From an uncultured Granulosicoccus sp. (GTDB lineage Bacteria > Pseudomonadota > Gammaproteobacteria > Granulosicoccales > Granulosicoccaceae), in assembly GCA_947499955.1 (NCBI GenBank), contig CANMQI010000031.1, positions 1 through 56,791 of the forward strand: a stretch of 56,791 nt of DNA, read 5' to 3'. Position 1 is the first letter of the stretch, and the number at the start of each line of letters is the position of its first letter. Under the pieces are notes generated by a model. It did not search any database, was not told the origin of the DNA, and saw only the letters and a list, made by a program, of their open reading frames with translations. The position numbers and the translations under genes are program-made. Below are positions 24,802-34,200 of the stretch, one piece after another.

Positions 24802-24928
24802 GACGCCGTTTCCAGCGTCGCAGTCATCTTCGTTGCAGGAAGATTTTTTGGTGACTGAAACCGTTCGACCAGCTTGTTCCTTTGGACTTCGGTCCGAATC
24901 GTTCACCTGGCGTGGTACGAACGTGAAC
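24802..24928 (+). promoter_or_regulatory. Hairpin-rich 5' leader of the cytochrome c unit
   Basis: Within the roughly 175-base leader after the predicted start near 24794, four stems can be drawn. They are GACGC/GCGTC (24802-24819), ATCTTC/GAAGAT followed by six T (24826-24849), a 7-base stem closed by a TTCG tetraloop (24881-24898), and GTTCAC/GTGAAC (24901-24928). The second is terminator-like. The arrangement suggests attenuation or an RNA switch, but it matches no riboswitch class I know. The gap 24561-24745 shows nothing I can support. Confidence 0.35.
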
Positions 24929-24969
24929 ATTCCCGGGTAACTCCGGCGTGACGTCAGAGGAAGAACAAG

Positions 24970-25524
24970 ATGAGAAGAGCCACTACATTTTTTGGAATTC
25001 CGGCATTAGCAGCTGCCGTCATACTCACGCTTAACTACGCGATTGCCCAGTCACCTGGTCAGAATCGACTGCCAGGTCAATGGGACAGATGGAGTCCTGA
25101 TTGGATGCAGCGTGATGGGTGGGGTACAGGTCAGATGGGTCCTGGCATGCAGTAACGGATGGCGCGGCATTGGACTTTCATGCACCAAGGTATCCCAGCT
25201 GCGTACCGCGGCGCAGTCAACCCCCTTTCTCCGGATGCCAAAACGATTGGAGAAGGTCACGCGCTCTATCAAAAGCGCTGCGCATCCTGTCATGGGGCGA
25301 CAGGTATGGGCGATGGTGAAGCGGGGAAGTCACTGAATCCATCTCCAGCTTTGCTCGCCTACATGATACAGATGCCAATGTCAGTCGATGAGTACCTGCT
25401 GTGGTCAGTCTCTGACGATGGTGCAGCTTTTGAAACCGACATGCCTGCTTTCAAGGATGTTCTGACGCAGGAAGAAATCTGGAAAGTAGTCACCTATATG
25501 CGGGCAGGATTCCCCGATGGTTAA
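24970..25524 (+). pseudogene. c-type cytochrome gene interrupted by an in-frame TAA
   Basis: Codons 1-61 encode a signal peptide (I-P-A-L-A-A-A-V-I-L-T-L-N-Y-A-I-A) and a Trp/Gly/Met-rich segment. A TAA at 25153-25155 follows a CAG. Translation in the same frame then continues (R-M-A-R-H-W-T-F-M-H-Q-G-I-P) into a mono-heme cytochrome c with C-A-S-C-H-G near codon 105, and ends at 25524. The two parts form one gene, broken by what looks like a single CAA-to-TAA change. Restart at ATG 25159 would give a cytochrome without a signal peptide, hence no heme attachment. Recoding is a remote alternative. The AGGAAGA upstream of 24970 is a good ribosome binding site. Confidence 0.8.
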
Positions 25525-25547
25525 ATGCAGCAGTGAGGATTGAGACG

Positions 25548-25883
25548 ATGCGCCCATCTATTTTCTACCTGCCTATCGGGATGAGTGCGCTCTCGGTATC
25601 TCCGGTATTCGCAGATCAATCCCAGGGCCCGATCTATGGTCCAAACATGTGGCACAGTGGATGGCACGGCTGGTTCCTGGGCCCGATCATGATGATCGTA
25701 GTCATTGCCCTGGCAGCGGTTGCCGTCGCACTTGTGTTTCGCTGGATCGGCAGACCGGGACATGGTGATGGTGCGCCAGTCGCTCCCAGCAGAACACCGC
25801 TTGATATTCTCAAGGAACGCTTTGCCATGGGCGAGATAGACAAGGAGGAGTTCGAAGAGCGGCGGCGCGTTCTTGACGAATAG
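25548..25883 (+). CDS. SHOCT-domain membrane protein
   Basis: A 111-residue protein with a signal-like N-terminus, a short His/Trp/Met stretch (N-M-W-H-S-G-W-H-G-W), one membrane helix and a C-terminal SHOCT motif (L-D-I-L-K-E-R-F-A-M-G-E-I-D-K-E-E-F-E-E-R). SHOCT modules are short oligomerisation elements, and small SHOCT membrane proteins are frequent in copper islands; function unknown. The ATG at 25548 follows TGAGGA by eight bases. It follows the broken cytochrome gene in what looks like one transcript. Confidence 0.75.
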   Translation: MRPSIFYLPIGMSALSVSPVFADQSQGPIYGPNMWHSGWHGWFLGPIMMIVVIALAAVAVALVFRWIGRPGHGDGAPVAPSRTPLDILKERFAMGEIDKEEFEERRRVLDE

Positions 25884-25975
25884 AACGCTCGGCTAGACAG
25901 TCGCCGCCGCCTGAATCCTGCGTCGACCCCGTAAAGCTCAGTGCGGCATGGATACGTCATACTGAAGGATGCGAG

Positions 25976-26719
25976 CTAGCCGATCCTGCCAAGAACCGGG
26001 AATGTCACGAGCAGCCAGTAGGCAAAGCGTGAGAGTTGCCCGGTCATGATGGCAATCCCCATGAGTATCATGACAGCACCAGCAAACTTGTAGAGCAGTC
26101 GGCCGGCACGTCCGATTGCACCGATCCGGCGTGCAATCGTGTCAGTGAACAGGGCCGTGATCAGAAAAGGCACACCCAGCCCTGCCGAATAGATCGACAA
26201 CAGCCAGATGCCCTCCGATGCTCGTGCGCTGGTTGCGCCGACGGTCAGGATAGCGCCGAGGATGGGACCGATGCAGGGTGTCCACCCGAAGGCGAAGGCC
26301 AGCCCGAGCAGATAGGCACCCCAGGGACGCCCGCTCGGCAGGTCAAGATGAAACCGGGTGTCTCGAAGCAGTGCGCCAAAGCGCAAAACACCGAGCATGG
26401 ATAGACCGAACACGACGATGATGGCCCCACCAACCATGCTGAGCTCGTTCCGCCAACTCAGTAGCACACGCCCCAGTACGCCAACTCCGGCACCGAGTAT
26501 GATAAATACCGTCGAAAAACCCAGTACGAAGCACAGGCTCAGGCCCACTGCACGCAAACGCGCGGCGAATTCGGCCCGCTGTTCGGGTACCTGATCCGTC
26601 TGGCCGGCGATGAACGAGACGTAGCCGGGAACCAGCGGCAGAACGCAGGGGGAAAGAAAAGAGATGGCACCCGCCAGAAAAGCGGCGATGATGCCAATAC
26701 CCGCGATCTCGGTTGACAT
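25976..26719 (-). CDS. ccdA: CcdA-family cytochrome c biogenesis / thiol transport protein
   Basis: A 247-residue, six-helix inner-membrane protein with paired Cys-Pro motifs: S-F-L-S-P-C-V-L-P-L-V-P-G-Y in helix 1 and F-G-W-T-P-C-I-G-P-I in helix 4. CcdA (the core of DsbD) moves electrons from cytoplasmic thioredoxin to periplasmic thiol proteins. It is the last gene of a minus-strand run encoding separate DsbD-alpha, TlpA, CcmG and DsbA-like proteins, so together they can act as a split DsbD/Scs system. The start at 26719 leaves one base between it and the stop of the upstream gene. Confidence 0.9.
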   Translation of the reverse strand: MSTEIAGIGIIAAFLAGAISFLSPCVLPLVPGYVSFIAGQTDQVPEQRAEFAARLRAVGLSLCFVLGFSTVFIILGAGVGVLGRVLLSWRNELSMVGGAIIVVFGLSMLGVLRFGALLRDTRFHLDLPSGRPWGAYLLGLAFAFGWTPCIGPILGAILTVGATSARASEGIWLLSIYSAGLGVPFLITALFTDTIARRIGAIGRAGRLLYKFAGAVMILMGIAIMTGQLSRFAYWLLVTFPVLGRIG

Positions 26720-26720
26720 A

Positions 26721-27239
26721 CTATGACTCGCCTGATTGCCGGAACGGATGGAGCGCCCAGGCAAACGCCAGCCCTGGAATCACGATCCACTGGAGCAGGG
26801 GGGACAGACCTGCGTCAATCACCGGCACGATGGGCATCAGATCCGAGTACGCCCACGCCTCACGCACGACAATGTTGAGCCACTCACTGAACACGGTATA
26901 GCCGACGCCAGTCACCATCGTGAACCCAACCACACGATAGACGGCAGAACGCTTCAGTGGCCATCCGGCGCCAAAGATCAGCAACGACAACATCAGTGCG
27001 CTCATGGCGATCAGGATGTCGCCGCCGGTGCAATGCACGGCGGCAAACAAGATCTCCCCTACGGTGCCGGTATTCCAGAGGGTGTACAGCGGCATGTGCG
27101 CAAACTCCCAGACTAGATTCCCTCCTGCGATGACTGAAAAATAGCGTCGCAACACTGACACGAATGACGCACTGATTTGCGAAGCATCGACGGAAGTACT
27201 GTGCGAGGAGGGGGTCGCGACATCCTGTGGCTGATACAC
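26721..27239 (-). CDS. Conserved-looking membrane protein of unknown function
   Basis: A 172-residue protein with four predicted helices. Striking residues include G-N-L-V-W-E-F-A-H-M-P-L-Y-T-L-W, V-H-C-T-G-G-D-I-L-I-A and F-S-E-W-L-N-I. I do not recognise the family. A decayed second copy occurs at 48548-48966, showing that it is a genuine recurrent component of such islands. It abuts ccdA by one base and follows the Cys-containing small peptide by six bases, so it belongs to the copper/thiol operon. His and Cys in W-E-F-A-H-M and V-H-C could bind metal or heme (inference). Confidence 0.7.
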   Translation of the reverse strand: MYQPQDVATPSSHSTSVDASQISASFVSVLRRYFSVIAGGNLVWEFAHMPLYTLWNTGTVGEILFAAVHCTGGDILIAMSALMLSLLIFGAGWPLKRSAVYRVVGFTMVTGVGYTVFSEWLNIVVREAWAYSDLMPIVPVIDAGLSPLLQWIVIPGLAFAWALHPFRQSGES

Positions 27240-27245
27240 GTCTGA

Positions 27246-27506
27246 TTATCCCTCTTTCTTGCTACAACAGATGCCGACTGCACACATGAGCGCGCAGGGT
27301 GCCAGCGACAGGATGATCGGCGCTGCCCCCATGGCTGTCAACCAGTCCCAGTTCAACGTCATGCCTGTACCCACGACGACAATACCCACTATCAGCAACG
27401 TACTTCGCTTCCGCACTCTCCCCATGTGACGTGAAATGAACGACAGAGGGACAGAATTGCGCTGTTCAGACTCAAGCGCTTGCGTGGAACTGATGTCAGT
27501 CTTCAT
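27246..27506 (-). CDS. Small Cys-containing membrane peptide
   Basis: This 86-residue protein has a cytoplasmic N-terminus and two hydrophobic segments. The second ends in A-P-C-A-L-M-C-A-V-G-I-C-C-S-K-K-E-G, four cysteines within eleven residues. Short proteins with this ending are recurrent in copper and mercury islands, but I know of no assigned function. Metal binding is suggested by the Cys array. It sits six bases upstream of the unknown membrane protein in the same operon. Confidence 0.6.
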   Translation of the reverse strand: MKTDISSTQALESEQRNSVPLSFISRHMGRVRKRSTLLIVGIVVVGTGMTLNWDWLTAMGAAPIILSLAPCALMCAVGICCSKKEG

Positions 27507-27644
27507 ATTGAGTCTCCTGAATTGTGCACTACAGAGGTGGTTTGCTCAGAACCGGCCATCGACCGGGTTGTATGGCTTCCAGTGGCACTCTTGCCGAGTC
27601 CGAGCAATGGCAACGCGACGATAGAATGCAGCCTCCTCACACTA

Positions 27645-27827
27645 TCAATCAGCATCATTGCGAGTTCCTGACGATCTGTTTCTTTGTTGGTTTCCCGTAA
27701 AGACATACTTCACCAGAGCCGCAATCGACAGAACCAGCAGAACAATCACCAGGAGCCAGACTAGCCCCATGGCCCACATCATTCCGCCACTCATCATGTT
27801 GCCGTTCATCATTGCACCATTCATCAT
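27645..27827 (-). CDS. Met-rich single-helix membrane peptide
   Basis: A 60-residue protein starting M-M-N-G-A-M-M-N-G-N-M-M-S-G-G-M-M-W-A-M-G, ten methionines in the first 20 residues, then one hydrophobic helix and a polar tail. Met clusters facing the periplasm bind Cu(I) in copper transport proteins, so this is probably a small copper-binding membrane peptide. It lies between the DsbA/ScsC-like gene and the Cys-rich peptide. Short length lowers certainty, but the composition is hard to obtain by chance. Confidence 0.6.
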   Translation of the reverse strand: MMNGAMMNGNMMSGGMMWAMGLVWLLVIVLLVLSIAALVKYVFTGNQQRNRSSGTRNDAD

Positions 27828-27894
27828 TTGAAATTCCGTCGTCGTTGGCGTTACACGCCGTGAGGTTCAAGGTCCCGTTGCCACGCGACGGGGA

Positions 27895-28743
27895 TTACAA
27901 CAGGCTATCCACGATCTTCTGCAGGGTTTCGGTCGGCAGCGCGCCTGCAGCGGGAATGGCTTCCCCGGTTTCATTGTTGATGATGATGTTCCCGGGCGTG
28001 CCCGAGATACCGATCTTCCCACCCTCTACAACGTCCTCCTGGACACGAGCCCTCATGCGGCCAGACTCAAGACACTCATCAAACGCCTTTTCATCCAGGC
28101 CAATCTCCTGAGCGAATGGCACCAGTGCATCAGGTGACAGTCCGTTGCCGTTTGAACGGGTTCGCTCGTAGAGCAGATCAGCGTACTGCCAAAAGGCGTC
28201 ATTGCCACCCTGTTCACTGGCACACTCGCTCGCCTCGGCTTCAAGCTGTGCCAGGGGATTGTGAAATTCGAGCGGGAAGTGCCGGTATATCCAGTTCACC
28301 TGACCCTCGGAACCATCAACCAGCACCTTTGGATTAGGGTGAAAACGCTTGCAGAAAGGGCATTCGAAGTCAGAGTATTCGATCAGTGAAACAAGCGCGT
28401 CAGGATTGCCGTAAATATGATCGCGATCAGGCGATACAGGGCGCACGGATCCCGCCAATTGAGCCGAGCGAGTGCGGGCTTTCTCCTCTGCCGTGGACTG
28501 AGCCAGCCGTTGCTTGTCGATGTAGCGTTCAATGCCCTGTTCAATCTGTTCATCCAGAGCGCCGTCCTCCATCAGTCGACGAATGACCTCCTGACTGACC
28601 TGGTCAACCAGTGCATCGTTGGGCACCGGGGGATCATCGGCGTACGTGTTGCCAGACAGTGCAACGGTTACAAGCAGCAAGAATGGCAACACGGCACCCG
28701 TGGCTTTCGTTAACAAACTGGTTTTTTTGTTCATGATGATCAT
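27895..28743 (-). CDS. DsbA/ScsC-like periplasmic thiol:disulfide oxidoreductase
   Basis: A 282-residue exported protein with a signal peptide ending near N-T-Y-A-D, then a charged helical segment (about residues 40-80) that may oligomerise as in ScsC. A DsbA fold follows with active site C-P-F-C in S-D-F-E-C-P-F-C-K-R-F and cis-Pro loop G-T-P-G-N-I-I-I. ScsC proteins protect against copper by isomerising or capturing metal. Together with the DsbD-alpha and TlpA genes just upstream it resembles scsB-scsC-scsD. An in-frame ATG nine bases downstream is an equally possible start. Confidence 0.87.
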   Translation of the reverse strand: MIIMNKKTSLLTKATGAVLPFLLLVTVALSGNTYADDPPVPNDALVDQVSQEVIRRLMEDGALDEQIEQGIERYIDKQRLAQSTAEEKARTRSAQLAGSVRPVSPDRDHIYGNPDALVSLIEYSDFECPFCKRFHPNPKVLVDGSEGQVNWIYRHFPLEFHNPLAQLEAEASECASEQGGNDAFWQYADLLYERTRSNGNGLSPDALVPFAQEIGLDEKAFDECLESGRMRARVQEDVVEGGKIGISGTPGNIIINNETGEAIPAAGALPTETLQKIVDSLL

Positions 28744-28796
28744 CGGCTCTGTTGAGTGTGGGTTTTGAGTGCGGTGGAAAGTTGTCCAGATATCAA

Positions 28797-29471
28797 TTAC
28801 TGATGACTAACCGGACGTTCAATGATGAGCGCTGTGCTCACTGGTGGATAGCAAAGCCCCTGATCGGCACAGCCTTGATACTCAATGTCCAGCGTGATGT
28901 ACGAGGTGTTGGATGCATCCCAATGCCAGGGGATCACGGCTTGCACGAAGTGATAGAAGACCTCAACCTGACCGAACGACAGATCATCCTTTCGCTGTCC
29001 GGCCGGCAAATGCGCAGCCCCCAGCATCTGCTGATCCACTGCTTTTGTCATGGCGAACTGGAACTTGTCTCGGTACAGGTAGTATCCATCGGAAATTGTC
29101 CAATGCACCGTGATCGATTCATCGGTGACTGCCCCGACCTTCACAGCGAACGCCTCGCTTGCGGGCAGAAACTCGGCACTGCCACTACCACTTCGACGGT
29201 CCATACCGAGAATGTCCAGAGGATTGACGGAGGGCGTCTCTATCCGGCTCATCGAAGACGATTGAACATGCGACTCAGCCAGGGTGTTTGTGGCAACAAG
29301 CAGCAACGACAGAGTCAGTGCGATTACGATACATTCCCTGTGATGCCACACGAGAGGGACAACGTGGCTGATCGACCTTGACACACCCGATGATCTACCG
29401 ATCAACGGCATCCAACGCGTACAGCTGAATGTGATCACAGGCGATTTGCGTTTCATGGGTTGTCTACTCAT
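28797..29471 (-). CDS. DsbD/ScsB N-terminal (alpha) domain as a stand-alone periplasmic protein
   Basis: The mature part matches DsbD-alpha: S-D-G-Y-Y-L-Y-R-D-K-F, then the C-terminal Y-Q-G-C-A-D-Q-G-L-C-Y-P-P with the redox Cys pair. In DsbD this domain receives electrons from the CcdA-like core and hands them to DsbC, CcmG or ScsC. Here the core is supplied separately by CcdA at 25976. The translation start is uncertain: ATG 29471 leaves a long basic stretch before the signal-like I-V-I-A-L-T-L-S-L-L-L-V-A-T-N-T-L-A, so a GTG further in, just ahead of W-H-H-R-E-C, may be used. Confidence 0.8.
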   Translation of the reverse strand: MSRQPMKRKSPVITFSCTRWMPLIGRSSGVSRSISHVVPLVWHHRECIVIALTLSLLLVATNTLAESHVQSSSMSRIETPSVNPLDILGMDRRSGSGSAEFLPASEAFAVKVGAVTDESITVHWTISDGYYLYRDKFQFAMTKAVDQQMLGAAHLPAGQRKDDLSFGQVEVFYHFVQAVIPWHWDASNTSYITLDIEYQGCADQGLCYPPVSTALIIERPVSHQ

Positions 29472-29475
29472 GTCT

Positions 29476-30072
29476 TCACTCAGCCGGTAGATAGTGTTGA
29501 ATTGCCTCAACCATCTCGGGCGCATCCCATTCGGCGGGACCGAGTACGCGACCCATTTCTTCACCCTGAGAGTTGATCAGGAGAGTGGCAGGGATGCCGA
29601 TCACGTTCAGGGTGGTTGACGCGCTACCGGTCGGATCGACATAGACCGCCAGTGCATCAAGGCCCAGCTCTTCATAGAATTTCTCGATCAGTGACACCTC
29701 TGCGCGATCGATGGACAGGGCAATCACTTCAAACTGGTCGCTGCCAAGCTTTGCCTGCAATCGATCCAGCGTGGGCATCTCCTCTCGACACGGTGTACAC
29801 CAGGTTGCCCAGATATTGAGCAGTACCAGCTTTCCCTTGAACGAGGCCAGTGTCCTTTTCTGTCTGTCGCCATCAACGAATGCCAGAGCGGGCAGAGACT
29901 TCGGTACTGCATGAACTGGAAAACCGAATGCTGTGGCCGGTTCCGATACGGGCATGGCGGTCGCTGGTGTCTGTGATACTGACTGACGTATTTCGGAAAA
30001 CGCGTAATAGGTAATCCCAACGGCCGTCACGACCAGTATGAGAATTCCGAGTTGCAGTATTCGTGAAGTCAT
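29476..30072 (-). CDS. TlpA/ScsD-like membrane-anchored thioredoxin
   Basis: A 198-residue protein with an N-terminal anchor helix and a thioredoxin fold carrying W-A-T-W-C-T-P-C near residue 95, with G-I-P-A-T-L-L-I-N as the cis-Pro loop. TlpA/ResA-type proteins reduce specific periplasmic thiols such as apocytochrome or copper-site Cys pairs. Position between CcmG-like and DsbD-alpha genes fits the ScsD role. Fifteen bases separate it from the CcmG-like gene. Confidence 0.87.
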   Translation of the reverse strand: MTSRILQLGILILVVTAVGITYYAFSEIRQSVSQTPATAMPVSEPATAFGFPVHAVPKSLPALAFVDGDRQKRTLASFKGKLVLLNIWATWCTPCREEMPTLDRLQAKLGSDQFEVIALSIDRAEVSLIEKFYEELGLDALAVYVDPTGSASTTLNVIGIPATLLINSQGEEMGRVLGPAEWDAPEMVEAIQHYLPAE

Positions 30073-30087
30073 GTCACCACACAGCTG

Positions 30088-30675
30088 TCAGGGTTCACGT
30101 TGCAGCTCCTGTATCAATGGCCAGAGTGTCTCCTGCCAGTCTGATACCGAGATCGGACCAATCTGCTTGTACCGTATGGTTCCGGACCGATCGATCACAT
30201 AGGTTTCGGGGACGCCATAGACACCCCAGTCGATGCCCACGCGCCCCTCAAGATCAGCGCCAATTCGAGTGTAGGGGTCGCCGTGTTCAGCCAGCCACGC
30301 CAGGGCATCACTTTGAGCATCCTTGTAATTGATGCCGTGAATCGGCACGACGCCTCGCAGCTTCATGAACAGGGGATGTTCCTGAAGGCAGGCGACACAC
30401 CAGGACGCGAAGACGTTCACCAACGAGACTTCACCGATAAGGTCATTACTGGCAAGCCCCGGTGGCCGGTTGTCAAGAGCCGGCAGCGTGAAGAGCGGTA
30501 CCTGTCTTCCAATCAATGGCGACGGCAGGCGCGAGGGATCCTGACGAAGCCCCAGCCCAAGCATCACGGCCAAACCCAGAAACAGGATCAACGGCACGGA
30601 CCAGACAAGTGCCCGACGCCGCCGCGGTGTTGACAGCGAGGTAGATGACGAATGAGGTTCAGGCGATTGTTTCAT
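30088..30675 (-). CDS. ccmG: CcmG/DsbE-like thiol:disulfide interchange protein
   Basis: This 195-residue protein has a single N-terminal anchor helix and a thioredoxin domain with F-A-S-W-C-V-A-C near residue 95. It also has the CcmG-specific segments H-G-I-N-Y-K-D, G-V-Y-G-V-P-E-T-Y-V-I-D and a C-terminal acidic helix. CcmG reduces apocytochrome c for heme attachment; the rest of the ccm genes is not in this window. First gene of the thiol-redox run that continues down to ccdA. Confidence 0.88.
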   Translation of the reverse strand: MKQSPEPHSSSTSLSTPRRRRALVWSVPLILFLGLAVMLGLGLRQDPSRLPSPLIGRQVPLFTLPALDNRPPGLASNDLIGEVSLVNVFASWCVACLQEHPLFMKLRGVVPIHGINYKDAQSDALAWLAEHGDPYTRIGADLEGRVGIDWGVYGVPETYVIDRSGTIRYKQIGPISVSDWQETLWPLIQELQREP

Positions 30676-30800
30676 GGATTACACACCTATCGGCGTCAGA
30701 GCTAAATCGACAATCACGAGACGAACGCTTGTCTGCGCGGTTGAAGCCGCAGGGCAATCGCGATGTTCAAAACCGCCACACTGCCACCTGTTGTTCACAC

Positions 30801-31247
30801 TCACTGGGTAACAAAGACTGTCGGATTGCCATCGTCAATGGCAAGTATCTTCCATGGCTCGCTCTTCGAGCCGCCCATGCCCGGTGAACCGAGCGGCATG
30901 CCAGGTAAGGTAATGCCATCGATGTCGGGCCGCTCGGAAAGCAGTTTTTCAATCACGGTGACCGGCACATGGCCGCTGACAAAGTACCCGTCGATCAGCG
31001 CCAGATGGCAGCCCTGGTACTCGTCTGACAAGCCGTGATCGCGGCTCAGCGCGGGCAGCTCATGTGTGGGTTTGACCGTGACCTCATAATCGTTGGCCCG
31101 CAGATAGTCTGCGTAGTTCTCACAGCACCCGCATTGCGGGTTTTTGTAGATGAGCGCTTCGGCTGCGTGTACAGCGCTGGTTGCCATCGACGTGATCATC
31201 ACGAGCGACAGGCTGATGGTACCAGTAGTTTTAGTGTAGGGTTTCAT
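30801..31247 (-). CDS. DUF411 metal-binding periplasmic protein (CopG-like)
   Basis: A 148-residue exported protein with the signal M-K-P-Y-T-K-T-T-G-T-I-S-L-S-L-V, then Y-K-N-P-Q-C-G-C-C near residue 35, the DUF411 signature, and a third Cys in Y-Q-G-C-H. The fold continues with H-V-P-V-T-V-I and L-P-G-M-P-L-G-S-P-G-M. DUF411 proteins accompany copper and silver efflux genes and are thought to bind Cu/Ag in the periplasm. It is encoded 14 bases downstream of cusA, consistent with one transcript. Confidence 0.87.
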   Translation of the reverse strand: MKPYTKTTGTISLSLVMITSMATSAVHAAEALIYKNPQCGCCENYADYLRANDYEVTVKPTHELPALSRDHGLSDEYQGCHLALIDGYFVSGHVPVTVIEKLLSERPDIDGITLPGMPLGSPGMGGSKSEPWKILAIDDGNPTVFVTQ

Positions 31248-31261
31248 GGTGTTTCCTTTGG

Positions 31262-34200
31262 TTATGGTTTGGTTGGAAGAGGCAAGCCAAGGCTGTCTCC
31301 GGGCGTGACTAGATCCAGTACCACATCGATGTGTGTGACGGGAAGACGTTTGATTTCACGCCGTTTCCACAGAAAATAGACTGCAGGGATCACCAGTAGC
31401 GCTAGCACGGTAGCGCTCAGCATACCGCCGACCATGGGGGCGGCTATGCGCTGCATGACCTCGGAGCCGGTGCCGGTGCCGATCATGATCGGAATGAGGC
31501 CTGCCACGATCGTGGCAACCGTCATGATCACGGGGCGTACCCGACGACCCGCCCCCTTCAGCACGGCAGACTTGAGCTCGTCTATTGTCGGACGACGCGC
31601 CTGGGCCTGCGTCTCCGTCACCAACCGAACGTAGGCCTGATTGAGATAGACCAGCATGATGATCCCGATCTCGACGGCAACGCCTGCCAGGGCGATGAAC
31701 CCGACCCCCACGGCAATCGAGAAGTTGTACCCCAGCGCCATCATGAGCCACACACCCCCAAGCGCGGCAACAGGCAGGGTGGCAAGAATGATCAATACCT
31801 CCGTGAAACTTCTAAAGTTCAGATAGAGCAGCAGCACAATGATCACCAGGGTCAGCGGGACTACATAGCTCAGGCGCTCTTGTGCCCTGAGCATGTACTC
31901 ATACTGCCCGGACCACTGCACTGAATAGCCACCCGGGAGCTTCAGGTTCTCTGCTACGGCGGCCTGAGCCGTTTTGACATAGGAGCCCAGATCCACGCCT
32001 GTAATATCCACCAGCGTCCAGCCATTCAGCCGGGCATTCTCACTCTTGATACCCGGGGGACCCTCCTCAATGCGCACACTGGCTACATTGGCCAGTGATA
32101 TCCGTTGGCCGCCGGGGGTCACCAGCGGCAGCATCTCGAGTTGTTCCGGTGAATCGCGAAAACTCTGCGGATAGCGCATGTTGACCGGATAACGTTCCAG
32201 CCCCTCAACCGTCTGGGTAACCTGCATGCCGCCCACAGCCGTTGCGATGATCTGCTGTACATCGGCAATGTTCAAACCATAGCGGGCAGCTTTCTCGCGG
32301 TTGATGTCAACCTTGATGTAGCGACCGCCCGCGACGCGTTCGCTGTAGACCGAAGCGGTGCCTGGCACTTTGTCCAGAATCGTTTCCAGCTCTCGACCGA
32401 TGGATTCGATGACCTTGAGATCCGGCCCGGCGATCTTGATGCCCACGGGTGTCTTGATGCCGGTAGCCAGCATGTCGATACGGGTCTTGATCGGCATGAC
32501 CCAGGCGTTCGTCAAACCGGGTATCTGAACCAGTGAGTCGAGCTCTGACCGCAGACTCTCAGGCGTTAATCCAGGTCGCCATTGTGACCTGGGATGGAAC
32601 TGCACCACCGTCTCGATCATCGTCAGAGGTGCTGGATCGGTGGCGCTCTCGGCCCGGCCGATCTTGCCGAACACCGTCTTGACCTCAGGCACGGTGCTAA
32701 TCAGTTTGTCGGTTTGCTGCAGGATTTCACGGGCCTTGCCGATTGAGATGCCCGGATAGGTGGTTGGCATGTACATCAGATCGCCTTCATCCAGCGGTGG
32801 GATGAACTCGCTGCCGATGTTGCGCGCCGGCAACAGACCGATGGTGGTTATTGCCAGCGCCACGATCAATACGATAATCGGCACTCGCAGAACGGTACGC
32901 AACACGGGCAAGTAGAGCGCCATCAACAGGCGATTGATCGGATTTGCCGATTCGTGCCGTACCTTGCCGCGGACGAAGTACCCCATCAATACCGGTACCA
33001 GCGTGATCGCCAGCAAGGCCGAAGCGGCCATGGCATAGGTTTTGGTGAACGCCAATGGGGAGAACATCCGCCCCTCCTGCGCCTCAAGCGTGAACACCGG
33101 CAAGAAACTCATCGTGATGATCATCAGGGAGAAGAACAGCGCAGGCCCCACCTCACTGGCCGCGCGTGCAACGACCTGCCAGCGGTTTTTATCCGTCAGG
33201 GGCGTCTCCTCCATGTGCTTGTGCATATTCTCGATCATCACGATAGCTCCATCGACCATCGCGCCGATCGCGATCGCAATACCACCCAGTGACATGATGT
33301 TGGCGTTGATGCCTTGCTGATGCATGATGATGTAGGCGATGAGAATGCCGACCGGCAAGGAGAACACGGCTACCAGCGCAGAGCGAACGTGGAACAGGAA
33401 CACCGCACACACCAGTGCGACCACAAAAAATTCCTCGACAAGCTTCTTGTAGAGGTTTTCCACGGCTGAATCGATCAGCTCCGAGCGGTCGTAGACGGTC
33501 ACAAGTTCCACACCATCGGGCAGACCGGCTTTCAACACCTCCAGGCGCGACTTGACCCCGTCAATGACGCTGCGGGCATTTTCACCAAAACGCATGACGA
33601 TCACCCCGCCGACGACTTCTCCTTCGCCATTGAGCTCGGCAATGCCACGACGAATCTTCGGCCCGATGTTGATCGTGGCGACATCACGCAGCAGCAGGGG
33701 AATCCCATTAACATCCTGACCCAGCGGTACGGTTTCGAGCGCGTTCCGCCCATCCAGATATCCGGATGCCCGCACCATGTACTCAGCCTCGGCCATTTCG
33801 ATCACCGATGCCCCAACCTCTTGATTGGCTCGCTGTATTGCCGTCTGTACGTGATTCAACGGAATACCGTAGGCACGCAGTTTGTCTGGATCGACGGTGA
33901 CCTGGTATTGCTTAACCATGCCACCGATCGTTGCCACTTCCGAGACCCCGGAGACACTCTGCAGTTCGTACTTCAGAAACCAGTCCTGCAGACTGCGCAG
34001 TTCGCTCAGATCGTGTTGTCCGGTGCGATCGACCAGTGCGTACATATACGCCCAACCGACACCGGTCGCGTCAGGTCCCAACTGAGGGCGAGCGGTTTCA
34101 GGCAAATTAGGCGTCACCTGACTCAGATACTCAAGCACCCGGGAGCGCGCCCAATACAGATCGGTGTCGTCGTCAAATATCACGTATACGAACGAATCCC

